Source: Methylococcaceae bacterium UBA7658 (GTDB lineage: Bacteria > Pseudomonadota > Gammaproteobacteria > Methylococcales > Methylomonadaceae). Taken from it: 38,320 bases of DNA. Under the pieces are notes generated by a model. The model was not told the DNA's origin. It did no database searches and was given only the letters and a program-made list of their open reading frames with translations. The number at the start of each line of letters is the position of its first letter. The first letter of the stretch is position 1. Shown in pieces: positions 8,442-16,748 of the stretch. The stretch covers positions 104,310-142,629 of the forward strand of contig DLHW01000005.1 in NCBI GenBank assembly GCA_002483425.1, given 5' to 3'. A program made the position numbers and the translations under genes.

Positions 8442-8999
8442 ATGAAAAATGTTGCGTTATCGTTTTTTTTGATTTTATGTGTGTTTTTAGTGCAACCCAT
8501 GCCTGCAAACCCGGCAAGCGGAGACAAAACAATGCCAAATAATCCTCCTGCGGATAATGAGCAACGCTATCGTAAACCATCCGATGCGGCTCTCCGTCAA
8601 TCTTTATCGGATTTACAATACCAAGTAACCCAAGAGGAGAGCACCGAACCGCCGTTTAAAAACGACTATTGGGATGAACACCGCGCAGGCATTTATGTTG
8701 ATGTAGTGAGTGGCGAACCGCTGTTTTCGTCGCTGGATAAATTCGATTCAGGCACCGGTTGGCCGAGTTTTTCCAAGCCTTTACTGCAGGCACACATCGT
8801 TGAAAAGCGCGATTTTCGTTTAATTTTGCCCCGTACCGAAGTGCGATCGAAATACGGTAATTCGCATCTGGGCCACCTTTTCGACGACGGCCCAAAACCT
8901 ACCGGGTTACGCTATTGCATCAACTCGGCATCGCTCCGGTTTATTCCGGCGGAGAATTTGGAAAAAGAAGGTTATGGCGAGTTTCTAAAGCTATTTTAA
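8442..8999 (+). CDS. msrB: exported peptide-methionine (R)-S-oxide reductase, zinc-less MsrB
   Basis: A 185-residue MsrB that reduces methionine-R-sulfoxide in proteins. The core motifs are GTGWPSF, GNSHLGHLFDDGP and RYCINSASLRF, with the catalytic cysteine at C159. The two CxxC zinc sites of common MsrBs are absent: the first is replaced by GIYVDVVSGEPLF and the second by RSKYGNSHLGH. This is the zinc-free variant also seen in Neisseria PilB. Residues 1-25 form a signal peptide (SFFLILCVFLVQPMPA), so the enzyme should work outside the cytoplasm. The ATG at 8442 was selected because the signal begins there and GAAGAGG lies upstream. Placed after an oxidase-peroxidase operon, it plausibly repairs oxidised envelope proteins; the link is inferred. 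Confidence 0.9.
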   Translation: MKNVALSFFLILCVFLVQPMPANPASGDKTMPNNPPADNEQRYRKPSDAALRQSLSDLQYQVTQEESTEPPFKNDYWDEHRAGIYVDVVSGEPLFSSLDKFDSGTGWPSFSKPLLQAHIVEKRDFRLILPRTEVRSKYGNSHLGHLFDDGPKPTGLRYCINSASLRFIPAENLEKEGYGEFLKLF

Positions 9000-9073
9000 A
9001 GATCATGCTGACGATAGCGGTAAGTGCTGTTAATAGCCGGTATAAAAAAAAGATTATTCGATTTTATTAATTT

Positions 9074-10165
9074 GTGACTTTCATTAATTTCCCGTTTATA
9101 GTGAAAAATCCAAATCACTTAACTGAACAATGGGCGCAAACCATTGTTAGTAGACTGCAAAACGGTCAGTCGACGAAAATTGGCGTCAAAAAAGTGGAAG
9201 TTACTGCTGTTGACATAGGTACTACCACCAGAATCCGGTTAAATGTCGATCACGATAATACCGTTTTACCAAAACAATGGTTTGTAAAATTACCATCTTT
9301 GTCTTTGCGTGCTAAGACGATCACTGCATTGCCCAGGCTTTTACCCAACGAGGTCCGTTTTTATAACGAATTGGCATCGTATGTGCCGTTGAAGACACCT
9401 AAAATATTGGCTGCACGGAGCCGATTCGGTTCGGGTTCGACATTGGTAATGGCCGATGTTTGTGAAACCGGTGCAATCCCCGGTCAGGCAGGAGAGGTGT
9501 TGACAGCAGGACAGGCAAACGCTGTGGTGGAGCAGTTGGCTTTTTTTCATGCGGTTATGGCGGATAAAGTCCAACACGACCGTAGGTTGCATTGGCTAGC
9601 AAGTCCGGTACGCAAGCTGGAAGATGCTCTCGGCGCTGCATTTGCCGTTCCCTTGATGAAACGGGGACTAAATTTAGCCGGTAATTCCGTCGATAGCCGG
9701 TTGCTTAGCGGTGCGATTCGGTATGCGCGTAACCGGAAACGGATCATGAAGTTTCTTTCAACGGATTACCCCACATTGATTCACCATGATTGTCATCCCG
9801 GCAATCTCTTTTGGCGGGATGGGCAACCGGGTTTTTTAGATTGGCAAATGGTGCGGATCGGTGAGGGAATTGGCGATGTAAGCTATTTTATGGCGACGGC
9901 GCTGGAACCTGAGCTTCGCCGGCAAATTGAAATCGATTTGTTATTTCGCTACTACGGCATACTGTCTAAACATAAACAATGGAAAACCGGTTTCAATCAT
10001 TTACTAAAACGTTATCGCGCCCATTTGGCCTATCCTTTTGAGGCGATGGTCGTGACGCTGGCTATCGGCGGACTTATGCGGCTAGATAGCAATCTGGAAA
10101 TGTTAAAGCGTTCTGCGATTGCGGCTGCCGATCACGACAGTTTCGGTCTTTTAGCCAGTGTATGA
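9074..10165 (+). CDS. APH-fold phosphotransferase (aminoglycoside/choline kinase-like)
   Basis: A 363-residue cytoplasmic protein with the kinase fold of the APH family. The Brenner motif H237-x-D239-x4-N244 (in HHDCHPGNLFW) and the metal-binding D256 in FLDWQMVRIGEGIGDVSYFM are intact, so it should be an active kinase for a small hydroxylated substrate. The start is GTG with a poor ribosome-binding site. Neighbours give no hint of the substrate. Antibiotic resistance is only one possibility; many such proteins in environmental bacteria phosphorylate sugars or choline-like compounds. Confidence 0.75.
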   Translation: MTFINFPFIVKNPNHLTEQWAQTIVSRLQNGQSTKIGVKKVEVTAVDIGTTTRIRLNVDHDNTVLPKQWFVKLPSLSLRAKTITALPRLLPNEVRFYNELASYVPLKTPKILAARSRFGSGSTLVMADVCETGAIPGQAGEVLTAGQANAVVEQLAFFHAVMADKVQHDRRLHWLASPVRKLEDALGAAFAVPLMKRGLNLAGNSVDSRLLSGAIRYARNRKRIMKFLSTDYPTLIHHDCHPGNLFWRDGQPGFLDWQMVRIGEGIGDVSYFMATALEPELRRQIEIDLLFRYYGILSKHKQWKTGFNHLLKRYRAHLAYPFEAMVVTLAIGGLMRLDSNLEMLKRSAIAAADHDSFGLLASV

Positions 10166-10260
10166 CTAAGCCGGTAATTATCTGTGCTTATGTTTGCTAC
10201 GATTGACAATCTACCGGTAGCGGGTATAAAGATACTAATTATGGGCGGAGGAGGCAGGTG

Positions 10261-10803
10261 ATGAAACAAAAGCATTATTTTTCGGATGAGAAAGATCGTT
10301 CGGTTGCTGCGATAGTGAAAGGAATCGACCGGGACGTTGAATGGGGCGAAGATATTTTAATGCTGGGATTAGGAATAGTGATGCTCTCTTCTACTTTCGC
10401 GCCGGTAGCGCCGCCCGTCGTATTATTGCCGCTCATTGCCCTAACCTTCGCTATTACTTCGAGTTTGGCGCGGATTAATTATCACCGGATGGAGCGGAAA
10501 TTATCCGATTCGATGAAATATCTGGATAGTTATGAACAAGCTAAATTAAGACCCATTTGCCAAGTTTTTGTCGATCAGCCGATGGGTTCGTTAAGGGAAT
10601 CTTATAATCCATTGAAAAATTTAAAGCGGCTGGGAAAAAGCGCAATCGGTGGTATTTTAATTAACCCGCTTTGGGTGCCCATTTTTTATACAATGGGAGT
10701 CCAAATCGTAGAGGAGAATAATTTGGGGGTATTGAACAGAGCCGTCATTCGCGTCGAACAACGAGCTAAGCCCGAAATAGAGTTAGTGACCGAAGAAGAG
10801 TGA
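10261..10803 (+). CDS. hypothetical membrane protein with two hydrophobic segments
   Basis: A 180-residue protein I do not recognise. A long hydrophobic hairpin lies at about residues 35-75 (ILMLGLGIVMLSSTF, VVLLPLIALTFAITSSLA), and a second hydrophobic stretch surrounds GGILINPLWVPIFYTMG near residue 140. The termini are charged, and the end is acidic and glutamate-rich. A strong GGAGGAGG ribosome-binding site supports the ATG at 10261 rather than the GTG immediately before it. It lies about 95 nt after the kinase gene and has its own terminator, so it may be a single-gene unit or the end of a two-gene unit. Confidence 0.7.
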   Translation: MKQKHYFSDEKDRSVAAIVKGIDRDVEWGEDILMLGLGIVMLSSTFAPVAPPVVLLPLIALTFAITSSLARINYHRMERKLSDSMKYLDSYEQAKLRPICQVFVDQPMGSLRESYNPLKNLKRLGKSAIGGILINPLWVPIFYTMGVQIVEENNLGVLNRAVIRVEQRAKPEIELVTEEE

Positions 10804-10810
10804 TCGGAAC

Positions 10811-10837
10811 GACCGTTTTTACGGTCCTTGTCTTTTT
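10811..10837 (+). terminator. Rho-independent terminator after the membrane protein gene
   Basis: The perfect arms GACCGT (10811-10816) and ACGGTC (10821-10826) enclose a TTTT loop and are followed by CTTGTCTTTTT. It lies within 10 nt of the stop codon and separates this gene from the convergent ettA. Confidence 0.75.
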
Positions 10838-10895
10838 AAAATAAGACAACTGATCCGATTACGGCTACCGGCGGACGCGCCGGCAGCGAATTCAT

Positions 10896-12560
10896 TTAGC
10901 CGAGCTTTTTATACTTCAACCGGTGCGGAGTATCGGCATCGGTGCCTAAACGCCGGTGCCGGTCGGCCTCGTAATCTTGGTAATTGCCTTCAAACCAAAC
11001 CACATTGCTGTCACCCTCGAATGCGAGCATATGGGTTGCGATCCGATCCAAAAACCAGCGGTCATGCGAAATCACCACGGCGCAACCGGGAAAAGCCAGC
11101 AAAGCCTCTTCTAATGCGCGGAGGGTTTCGACGTCCAAATCATTGGTCGGTTCGTCAAGTAACAACACGTTGCCGCCCGCCCTTAAGAGTTTAGCCAAGT
11201 GAACCCGGTTCCGTTCACCGCCGGAAAGATCGCCGATGCGTTTTTGCTGATCCGGTCCTTTAAAATTAAAACGGCCTACGTAAGCTCTCGATGGTGTTTC
11301 ATATTTACCGACGGTGATCACGTCCAGACCGTCGGAAATTTCTTCAAAAACGGTTTTATTAGGGTCCATGTCGTCTCTAAGCTGATCAACATAGGCTAAC
11401 TCAACAGTTTTTCCGATATTCAGGGTTCCGCTATCCGGTTTTTCCAAGCCCGCCATCATGCGGAATAAGGTAGTTTTTCCAGCCCCGTTCGGTCCGATAA
11501 TGCCTACGATACTGCCGGGCGGCAGTTTGAAACTTAAATTATTGATGAGTAAACGATCACCGAAGCCTTTGCTAACGTTATCGGCTTCGATCACGATATC
11601 GCCTAACCGAGGTCCAGGCGGAATATAGATTTCCTGAGTTTCGTTTCGTTTCTGTACTTCGACTGAGGAAAGCTCTTCAAATCTTGCCAGACGCGCTTTG
11701 TTTTTAGCATGTCGGCCTTTGGGGTTAGATCGCACCCATTCCAGTTCGGCTTTCATCGCTTTTTGACGGGAAGACTCTTGTTTCTCTTCTTGCAGAAGGC
11801 GAGTACTCTTTTGGTCTAGCCAGCTTGAATAGTTGCCTTCCCAAGGTATTCCCGAGCCGCGGTCGAGTTCCAAGATCCAGCCGGCAACATTATCCAGGAA
11901 GTAACGATCATGCGTTACCGCGACGACCGTGCCTGGATAATCGTGCAGGAATCTTTCAAGCCAAGCGACCGATTCTGCGTCTAAATGATTGGTAGGCTCG
12001 TCGAGTAAGAGCATGTCGGGGTTGGATAACAACAAGCGGCACAAGGCTACCCGGCGTTTTTCACCGCCCGATAATTTATGGACATCGGCATCCCAATCCG
12101 GCAGGCGCAAAGCATCGGCCGCAATTTCCAGTTTCCGTTCGAGTTCCCATGCTCCAGCCGCCTCGATTTTTTCTTGTAATTCGGCTTGTTCGGCAATCAA
12201 TGCGTCGAAATCAGCATCCGGATCGGCGAAAGCATTATTCACTTCGTTAAAGCGGTTTAATATGGCTTTAATATCCGCAACAGCTTCTTCAACGTTACCT
12301 TTAACCGTTTTATTGGGATCAAGATGCGGTTCTTGGGGTAAATAACCGATATGAATACCTTTTTGCGGTATAGCCTCGCCTTCTATATCTTTGTCGATAC
12401 CGGCCATAATTTTTAGAAGGGTAGATTTACCCGAGCCGTTTAAACCAAGGACACCAATCTTTGCGCCGGGAAAGAAAGATAAGGAAATATCTTTAAGAAT
12501 ATATTTTTTTGGTGGCACAATTTTGCCTACCCGGTTCATGGAGAATATATATTGCGCCAT
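10896..12560 (-). CDS. ettA: energy-dependent translational throttle protein EttA (ABC-F)
   Basis: A 554-residue ABC-F ATPase, essentially the length of E. coli EttA (555). EttA binds the ribosomal E site and gates entry of the first peptide bond into elongation according to the ATP/ADP ratio. Two nucleotide-binding domains are complete: Walker A GLNGSGKST and GPNGAGKTT, signatures LSGGEKRRV and LSGGERNRV, and Walker B LLLDEPTNHLD and LLLDEPTNDLD. The N-terminus MAQYIFSMNRVGKIVPPKK and the C-terminus ending HRLKYKKL are typical of EttA orthologues. There are no membrane segments. It is a single-gene unit on the minus strand; I see nothing unusual in it. Confidence 0.95.
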   Translation of the reverse strand: MAQYIFSMNRVGKIVPPKKYILKDISLSFFPGAKIGVLGLNGSGKSTLLKIMAGIDKDIEGEAIPQKGIHIGYLPQEPHLDPNKTVKGNVEEAVADIKAILNRFNEVNNAFADPDADFDALIAEQAELQEKIEAAGAWELERKLEIAADALRLPDWDADVHKLSGGEKRRVALCRLLLSNPDMLLLDEPTNHLDAESVAWLERFLHDYPGTVVAVTHDRYFLDNVAGWILELDRGSGIPWEGNYSSWLDQKSTRLLQEEKQESSRQKAMKAELEWVRSNPKGRHAKNKARLARFEELSSVEVQKRNETQEIYIPPGPRLGDIVIEADNVSKGFGDRLLINNLSFKLPPGSIVGIIGPNGAGKTTLFRMMAGLEKPDSGTLNIGKTVELAYVDQLRDDMDPNKTVFEEISDGLDVITVGKYETPSRAYVGRFNFKGPDQQKRIGDLSGGERNRVHLAKLLRAGGNVLLLDEPTNDLDVETLRALEEALLAFPGCAVVISHDRWFLDRIATHMLAFEGDSNVVWFEGNYQDYEADRHRRLGTDADTPHRLKYKKLG

Positions 12561-13065
12561 AATTAGTTATTTATTTAAGAGATTGAATTCGTAAAGAAAA
12601 CGATGACTCGATTTAAATTTTTTTGAGATGCAGGATTTTGCTTTCGGTTGCTGACAAACCCAAAATTCTGAGGTAAAAATAGTGTAGCCGCTTACTTATG
12701 GTATACCATCTTGTATACCATCCCAGTTTTAATAACGCATTCCTAAAGATATTGCGTCAACAACTTTTTGTTACCAGGATTTCTTAAGAGCAGGTGTTTT
12801 CAACCCACGCAGGAATACAAAAACCCACTCCAAAAAACAACCCAGTGACCAAAACATAATTTTAGTCTTTTCATAACGTTGGTTTTTTGCTGTACGTAGC
12901 CATCGTGTAAGCAACTGTGAGGCATGTTTTTAAAAAAGCTGGCAGAAAAGTAGTTATATCTACTCTCTATCTGCGGCCTTACAAAAACGCTTACGTTCAG
13001 TTTTGTCAGGGTTTTAACTGGATGGCATGATCGAGAGCTCTGTTAAACGGTTTATCTACGCGATT
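12561..13065. other. gene-free region between ettA and the cold-shock gene
   Basis: About 500 nt of AT-rich sequence with no convincing coding region. It must contain the ettA promoter (reading leftward) and the 3' end of the cold-shock transcript. A 12-bp perfect palindrome with a repeated half lies at 12698-12721 and is listed separately. Nothing else could be assigned. Confidence 0.5.
12698..12721. promoter_or_regulatory. palindrome plus direct repeat, possible operator
   Basis: ATGGTATACCAT is a perfect 12-bp palindrome at 12698-12709. Its right part GTATACCAT recurs at 12713-12721, giving two copies 12 bp apart, which is close to one helical turn. CTTGTATACC within it resembles the dyad operators of some GntR-family regulators. 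The site lies about 140 bp upstream of ettA. No regulator is encoded nearby, so the assignment is tentative. Confidence 0.35.
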
Positions 13066-13090
13066 AAAAATCAACGAAATTTTGATTTTT
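13066..13090 (-). terminator. AT-rich terminator after the cold-shock gene
   Basis: The arms AAAAATCAA (13066-13074) and TTGATTTTT (13082-13090) pair perfectly around a seven-base loop. Read leftward, the stem ends in a T run. It starts 10 nt beyond the stop codon of the cold-shock gene. The stem is AT-rich, so its strength is uncertain. Confidence 0.55.
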
Positions 13091-13099
13091 TTGGGAAGA

Positions 13100-13309
13100 T
13101 TATGAGGGGGTTACATTTTCTGCTTGCGGTCCTTTTTGCCCTTGAGTCACCTCCATAGTGACTTTTTGACCTTCTTTTAAGGTTTTGCGACCGCTCATAT
13201 TGATTGCACTGTGGTGAACGAAAACATCCTTACCGCCTTCCTGGGCAATAAATCCGAAGCCTTTTTCATCATTAAACCATTTAACGGTTCCTACAACTTG
13301 CTCTGCCAT
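13100..13309 (-). CDS. CspA-family cold-shock protein
   Basis: A 69-residue cold-shock-domain protein, a single-stranded RNA/DNA chaperone. RNP1 (KGFGFI) and RNP2 (VFVHHS) are both present in the standard order within the chain starting GTVKWFNDEKGFGFI. The start MAEQ at 13309 was chosen because cold-shock proteins have this length; the frame extends ten codons further upstream without family similarity. Upstream (13310-13400) there is a short hairpin and AT-rich sequence that could belong to a structured leader, but no cold-box could be identified. Confidence 0.93.
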   Translation of the reverse strand: MAEQVVGTVKWFNDEKGFGFIAQEGGKDVFVHHSAINMSGRKTLKEGQKVTMEVTQGQKGPQAENVTPS

Positions 13310-13525
13310 AATAAACTCTTGATTATAATAATATGCCAATCTTTAGTTGGCTTAACACAATCCAGTCTTTGTTAAAAACTGTCTTAACCTTTACCGCTCA
13401 GCAATGGTAGCATTAAAGCAAACGCAAGAGCAAAAACATTTTAGGCGGTTTTTAAGCTTTTTACCGGTAATGACAAACGCACTCTCAAAAATTGAGTTTA
13501 TAAAGCTCCGGCTATTTGATGGCTA

Positions 13526-14422
13526 TTAGTCACTATGAAATACTTTAAAGAACCGAAGGCGCGCACGGTCGAATAATTCATGCAAAATTAAAGCAGCTAA
13601 GATAAAGACTGTACCGGTTATTGTTTGGCGGCTTAAAGGTTCTTGATCGATTAAATGCCCCAACAATAAGGCCATCACCGGTGTTGTTAACGAGATTAAC
13701 GCTACCTGGGTGGCGGAGAGATGATTAAGCAGATAATAATAAAGGATAAATCCCGCCGTCGTAGCAATCATACCTAAATATGCAATCGAATATACGCTTT
13801 TTTCCGGCAACTGATCGGGCCATTGTCCGTCCAGCAGTTTCCAAGTCAGCACATAAAACGGTAAAGCCAGCGCTAATCCGCCCGAGACTTGGTTTAGGGC
13901 AGGTAATTTTGCATCGATACGCTTAATCCAGACTGCGCTGAAGGATTGGATTAAAGCAGCGATTAATACGGCGGCAATTCCTAAATCCGCACTTCCGCCC
14001 AAATGTAATGCGGAGCCAAACATGACATAAAGTCCGGCGATGCCTAATAGATAAGAACTGATTTTACTGTAAGAAATATCGCGTTCTTGCAACATCAAGG
14101 CCGCTAGCAATGCCGTAATTAAAGGCGTTAAGCCGCAAACAACCGAAATCCAGCCGGATGGAATGAATTGCGCCGACCAATAGACCGCCATCATTGAACC
14201 GTAAATTTGCAATGCGACCGCCGAATAAGTGAGCAGCGCTTTTTTATGCCAAGCTAACGATTGCCGGAGAATAATTAAAACGAGGAATAAGCTGATCACG
14301 CCGATACTCATCCGGCTGGTGACCGCAAATAAAAAGCCGGGGCCTTCGCCGCTCCATTTAATGGCGAGCGGTGTGGTTGTCCACAGCAAAACGACAAAAA
14401 CATAAGCTAAAACAATTCGCAT
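13526..14422 (-). CDS. DMT-superfamily EamA transporter
   Basis: A 298-residue integral membrane protein with about ten hydrophobic helices in two homologous halves, typical of the EamA (drug/metabolite transporter) family of inner-membrane exporters. The first half begins with the VLLWTTTPLAIKWSGEGPGF segment. The second half contains the FILYYYLLNHLSATQVALIS and PVMALLLGHLI segments usual for this family. Substrates of such proteins (amino acids, nucleosides, toxic metabolites) cannot be predicted from sequence. It appears to be monocistronic, diverging from the small gene at 14574. Confidence 0.85.
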   Translation of the reverse strand: MRIVLAYVFVVLLWTTTPLAIKWSGEGPGFLFAVTSRMSIGVISLFLVLIILRQSLAWHKKALLTYSAVALQIYGSMMAVYWSAQFIPSGWISVVCGLTPLITALLAALMLQERDISYSKISSYLLGIAGLYVMFGSALHLGGSADLGIAAVLIAALIQSFSAVWIKRIDAKLPALNQVSGGLALALPFYVLTWKLLDGQWPDQLPEKSVYSIAYLGMIATTAGFILYYYLLNHLSATQVALISLTTPVMALLLGHLIDQEPLSRQTITGTVFILAALILHELFDRARLRFFKVFHSD

Positions 14423-14573
14423 TAGGATAGTAAGGTATTAATGAAACGATTTTTATAAATATACGCGCAGAATAAAAGATTTAACCGCAATGTCGATATT
14501 TACATGCAGACGGCATCGTCATATCATCATGACAGAATTTAATTCGCTTTTTAATCGATAGAGGAGATGGGTT

Positions 14574-14783
14574 ATGCATTTAAACGAACAAGAGCTTGAG
14601 CCGGCCTGCCGGTACATCGAACGGAATTTCGATTACCATTCTTGGTGGCCTAAAGAAGCTCCCGGCGAGGCGAGGGCGCAATTTGAATTGATGAAAGGCA
14701 GTGCGCTGGCGTTAAATCAATGGTGTGACCGCTGGTTGGACGAAGGCCAATGCCGGAAACTAGAGAAATCGATAAGAGACTGA
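14574..14783 (+). CDS. small hypothetical protein, 69 aa
   Basis: A short soluble protein of unknown function. The ATG at 14574 is supported by a good GAGGAGA ribosome-binding site. It is rich in acidic residues and tryptophan, with the segments CRYIERNFDYHSWWPKE and ALNQWCDRWLDEGQCRK and three cysteines. There is no signal peptide or membrane segment. It ends 15 nt from the convergent pqqE stop. I assign no function. Confidence 0.6.
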   Translation: MHLNEQELEPACRYIERNFDYHSWWPKEAPGEARAQFELMKGSALALNQWCDRWLDEGQCRKLEKSIRD

Positions 14784-14797
14784 GCACACTAATGTTT

Positions 14798-15955
14798 CTA
14801 CTTGACCGGATACAATGTTTTTGAATTCTTGCTGTTTCTGAAAATGAGCGGTTTTTCGTTGTTTAAAAGCATGGCTTCGGCACTAGCCGAGGTGATTGCT
14901 TTGTTGATAAGGCCGTGTTCCGGCGATTTACCGCACACCGGGTCGGCGGCGTGCATATCGCCGGTTAACAAATAAGCCTGACAGCGGCAACCGCCATAAT
15001 CTTTCTCTTTCTCATCACAGCTTCGGCAAGGTTCTTTCATCCAGTCTAAGCCGCGGAAAAAGTTGAAAGCTTTGGAGTCGCGCCAGATTTCTTGGATGCT
15101 ATAGTCGTTAACATTCGGGCAATCCAGGCCGGGTAAATCGCGGGCGGAATGGCAGGGCAGGGCGACGCCGTCCGGTGCAATCGTCAGGAATGTCGTGCCC
15201 CAGCCGTTCATGCAGGCTTTCGGACGGTCTTCGTAATAATCTGGCACGACGTAATAAATCTTCATCTTCCCGGCGACTTTTTCTTTAAACGCCTGGGCGA
15301 TTTGCTCGGCTTGCTCGAATTGTTCCTTGGCGGGCAGCAATAGATCCCGGTTTATCCGTGCCCAGCCGTAATATTGGGTGTTGGCAAGCTCCAGGTAATC
15401 CGCGCCCAATTCTTCCGCCATCTCAAGAATTTGCGGCATTTGATGAATATTTTCCCGGTGAATAACCACGCACAGCACCATCGGATAACCGTGTTTTTTG
15501 ACCAGATGGGCGACTTCTTTTTTATGATTAAACGAAGTTGTACCGGCAATATGGTCGTTCAGTTCCTGCGTACTGGCCTGGATGCTAACCTGAATGTGGT
15601 CAAGCCCAGCTTCTTTCAGCTGGATGATTTTTTCTTCTGTCAAACCGTAACCGGAGGTGATCAGGTTAGAGTAATAACCCAATTCCCGCGCATGTTTAAC
15701 CAGCTCGACCAAATCTTTGCGTGTTAACGGTTCGCCGCCAGAAAAACCCAATTGCACCGCGCCCATCTTGCGGGCTTCGCTCAATACCCGCTTCCAGTCG
15801 TCGGTACTTAATTCAGTTTGGTAGTTAGCATAATCGACCGGATTAGAGCAATACGGACATTGCAGCGGACAAGCGTAAGTCAATTCCGCCAGCAACCAGC
15901 GCGGTGGGGTTATTGCGTTCGCTTTCACGCCAGGGTTATTGTTGGATCCAGCCAT
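14798..15955 (-). CDS. pqqE: PqqE, radical SAM enzyme of PQQ biosynthesis
   Basis: A 385-residue radical SAM enzyme that, with PqqD, forms the C-C bond between the Glu and Tyr side chains of the PqqA peptide. The SAM cluster motif C29-x3-C33-x2-C36 lies in TYACPLQCPYCSNP. The GFSGGEPLTRKDL segment follows. The C-terminal SPASM region carries many cysteines (CHSARDLPGLDCPN, EPCRSCDEKEKDYGGCRCQA, DPVCG) for the auxiliary Fe-S clusters. Length and motifs are canonical. Its first 20 nt overlap the end of pqqD, which suggests translational coupling. Confidence 0.97.
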   Translation of the reverse strand: MAGSNNNPGVKANAITPPRWLLAELTYACPLQCPYCSNPVDYANYQTELSTDDWKRVLSEARKMGAVQLGFSGGEPLTRKDLVELVKHARELGYYSNLITSGYGLTEEKIIQLKEAGLDHIQVSIQASTQELNDHIAGTTSFNHKKEVAHLVKKHGYPMVLCVVIHRENIHQMPQILEMAEELGADYLELANTQYYGWARINRDLLLPAKEQFEQAEQIAQAFKEKVAGKMKIYYVVPDYYEDRPKACMNGWGTTFLTIAPDGVALPCHSARDLPGLDCPNVNDYSIQEIWRDSKAFNFFRGLDWMKEPCRSCDEKEKDYGGCRCQAYLLTGDMHAADPVCGKSPEHGLINKAITSASAEAMLLNNEKPLIFRNSKNSKTLYPVK

Positions 15956-16205
15956 GGTTTAATGCAATCTCCAGAAAGGCGGTAATATCGTTGGTCAGAC
16001 CCGTGGTTGCAAAGGTTTGTTCAAGTTCGCTAACGATCTGGACAAGATTACGGCTACCGTCGCAACACTTTAGGATTTCCGCAGAGCTTTGGTTAAGCTC
16101 CACCATGCCTTCAGGATAAAGGATGACGTATTTTTGCTGAGCTTCTTCCCATTGCAGGCGGTGCAGGGGTGAGAACAGGATGGGTAGGTCTGGGTTGACG
16201 GTCAT
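15936..16205 (-). CDS. pqqD: PqqD, PqqA peptide chaperone
   Basis: An 89-residue winged-helix-type RRE protein that binds the PqqA peptide and presents it to PqqE. Typical PqqD features are RLQWEEAQQKYVILYPEGMVELNQSSAEILKCCDGSRN, seen here in pieces such as YPEGMVELNQSSAEIL. The gene starts 7 nt after the Uma2-type gene ends and overlaps pqqE by 20 nt. The ribosome-binding site therefore lies inside the preceding gene, so pqqD depends on the transcript reading through the inserted genes or on an internal promoter. Confidence 0.95.
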   Translation of the reverse strand: MTVNPDLPILFSPLHRLQWEEAQQKYVILYPEGMVELNQSSAEILKCCDGSRNLVQIVSELEQTFATTGLTNDITAFLEIALNHGWIQQ

Positions 16206-16212
16206 TGATTAT

Positions 16213-16677
16213 TTATAAGCTCACAATATCTACCCATTTCGAGGCAGACTGTTCGCCCAAATGGTTAAAAAAACGGATTTTTGCTTCAGCATCCACCAAC
16301 CAGATTTCTTGCGCGCCTTTCGCCAGATATAAATCCATCTTAATACGCATTTCTTCGTCGGTATTGCTGGGGGAAATAACTTCCACACAGATTTCAGGGG
16401 CTTGCGGATAGGGGGTGCTGTAATCGAATTGTTGGATAAACGCTGCGCTTGCCCATGCGACATCGGCGACCTTTACTCCGTCAGTGGTTTGGATAGAACA
16501 TTCGATAATGATTTCCCCTTTTGGGCAACCGCGTTCTAAGGTCCGACCCACGCGGTATTCCAAATTACCGCGTTTATTGTTGGCTGGGCTCATCAGGACT
16601 TGACCAAAACGGTTTAATTCAATTTTGAATGGTAAGTCCTTAAAATAAGGATTGTCCATTACTTCTGCCCATTGCAT
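16213..16677 (-). CDS. Uma2-family (DUF820) nuclease-fold protein inside the pqq operon
   Basis: A 154-residue protein of the Uma2/DUF820 family, a restriction-endonuclease-like (PD-(D/E)xK) fold that is widespread in cyanobacteria and found scattered in other bacteria. The putative metal-binding residues are the Asp of VKVADVAW and the Glu/Val/Glu of PEICVEVISPSNT. The C-terminal half (MRIKMDLYLAKGAQEIWLVDAE) is also characteristic. The biological role of the family is not established. It is not a PQQ gene. It sits between the NlpE-like gene and pqqD, only 7 nt from the latter. Neighbouring palindromes suggest that it arrived by insertion. Confidence 0.85.
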   Translation of the reverse strand: MQWAEVMDNPYFKDLPFKIELNRFGQVLMSPANNKRGNLEYRVGRTLERGCPKGEIIIECSIQTTDGVKVADVAWASAAFIQQFDYSTPYPQAPEICVEVISPSNTDEEMRIKMDLYLAKGAQEIWLVDAEAKIRFFNHLGEQSASKWVDIVSL

Positions 16678-16699
16678 CGTATTTTCTCCAATGTTTAGA

Positions 16700-16733
16700 A
16701 ATTATGCGGTAATCATATTATTACCGCATAATT
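16700..16733. repeat. 14-bp perfect inverted repeat between Uma2 and nlpE-like genes
   Basis: AATTATGCGGTAAT (16700-16713) and ATTACCGCATAATT (16720-16733) are perfect complements around the loop CATATT. The hairpin fills most of the 71-nt gap between the two genes. There is no clean T run on either side, so it looks more like a small palindromic insertion or a processing/attenuating hairpin than a standard terminator. Confidence 0.7.
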
Positions 16734-16748
16734 ATCTATGCCTTGCAA

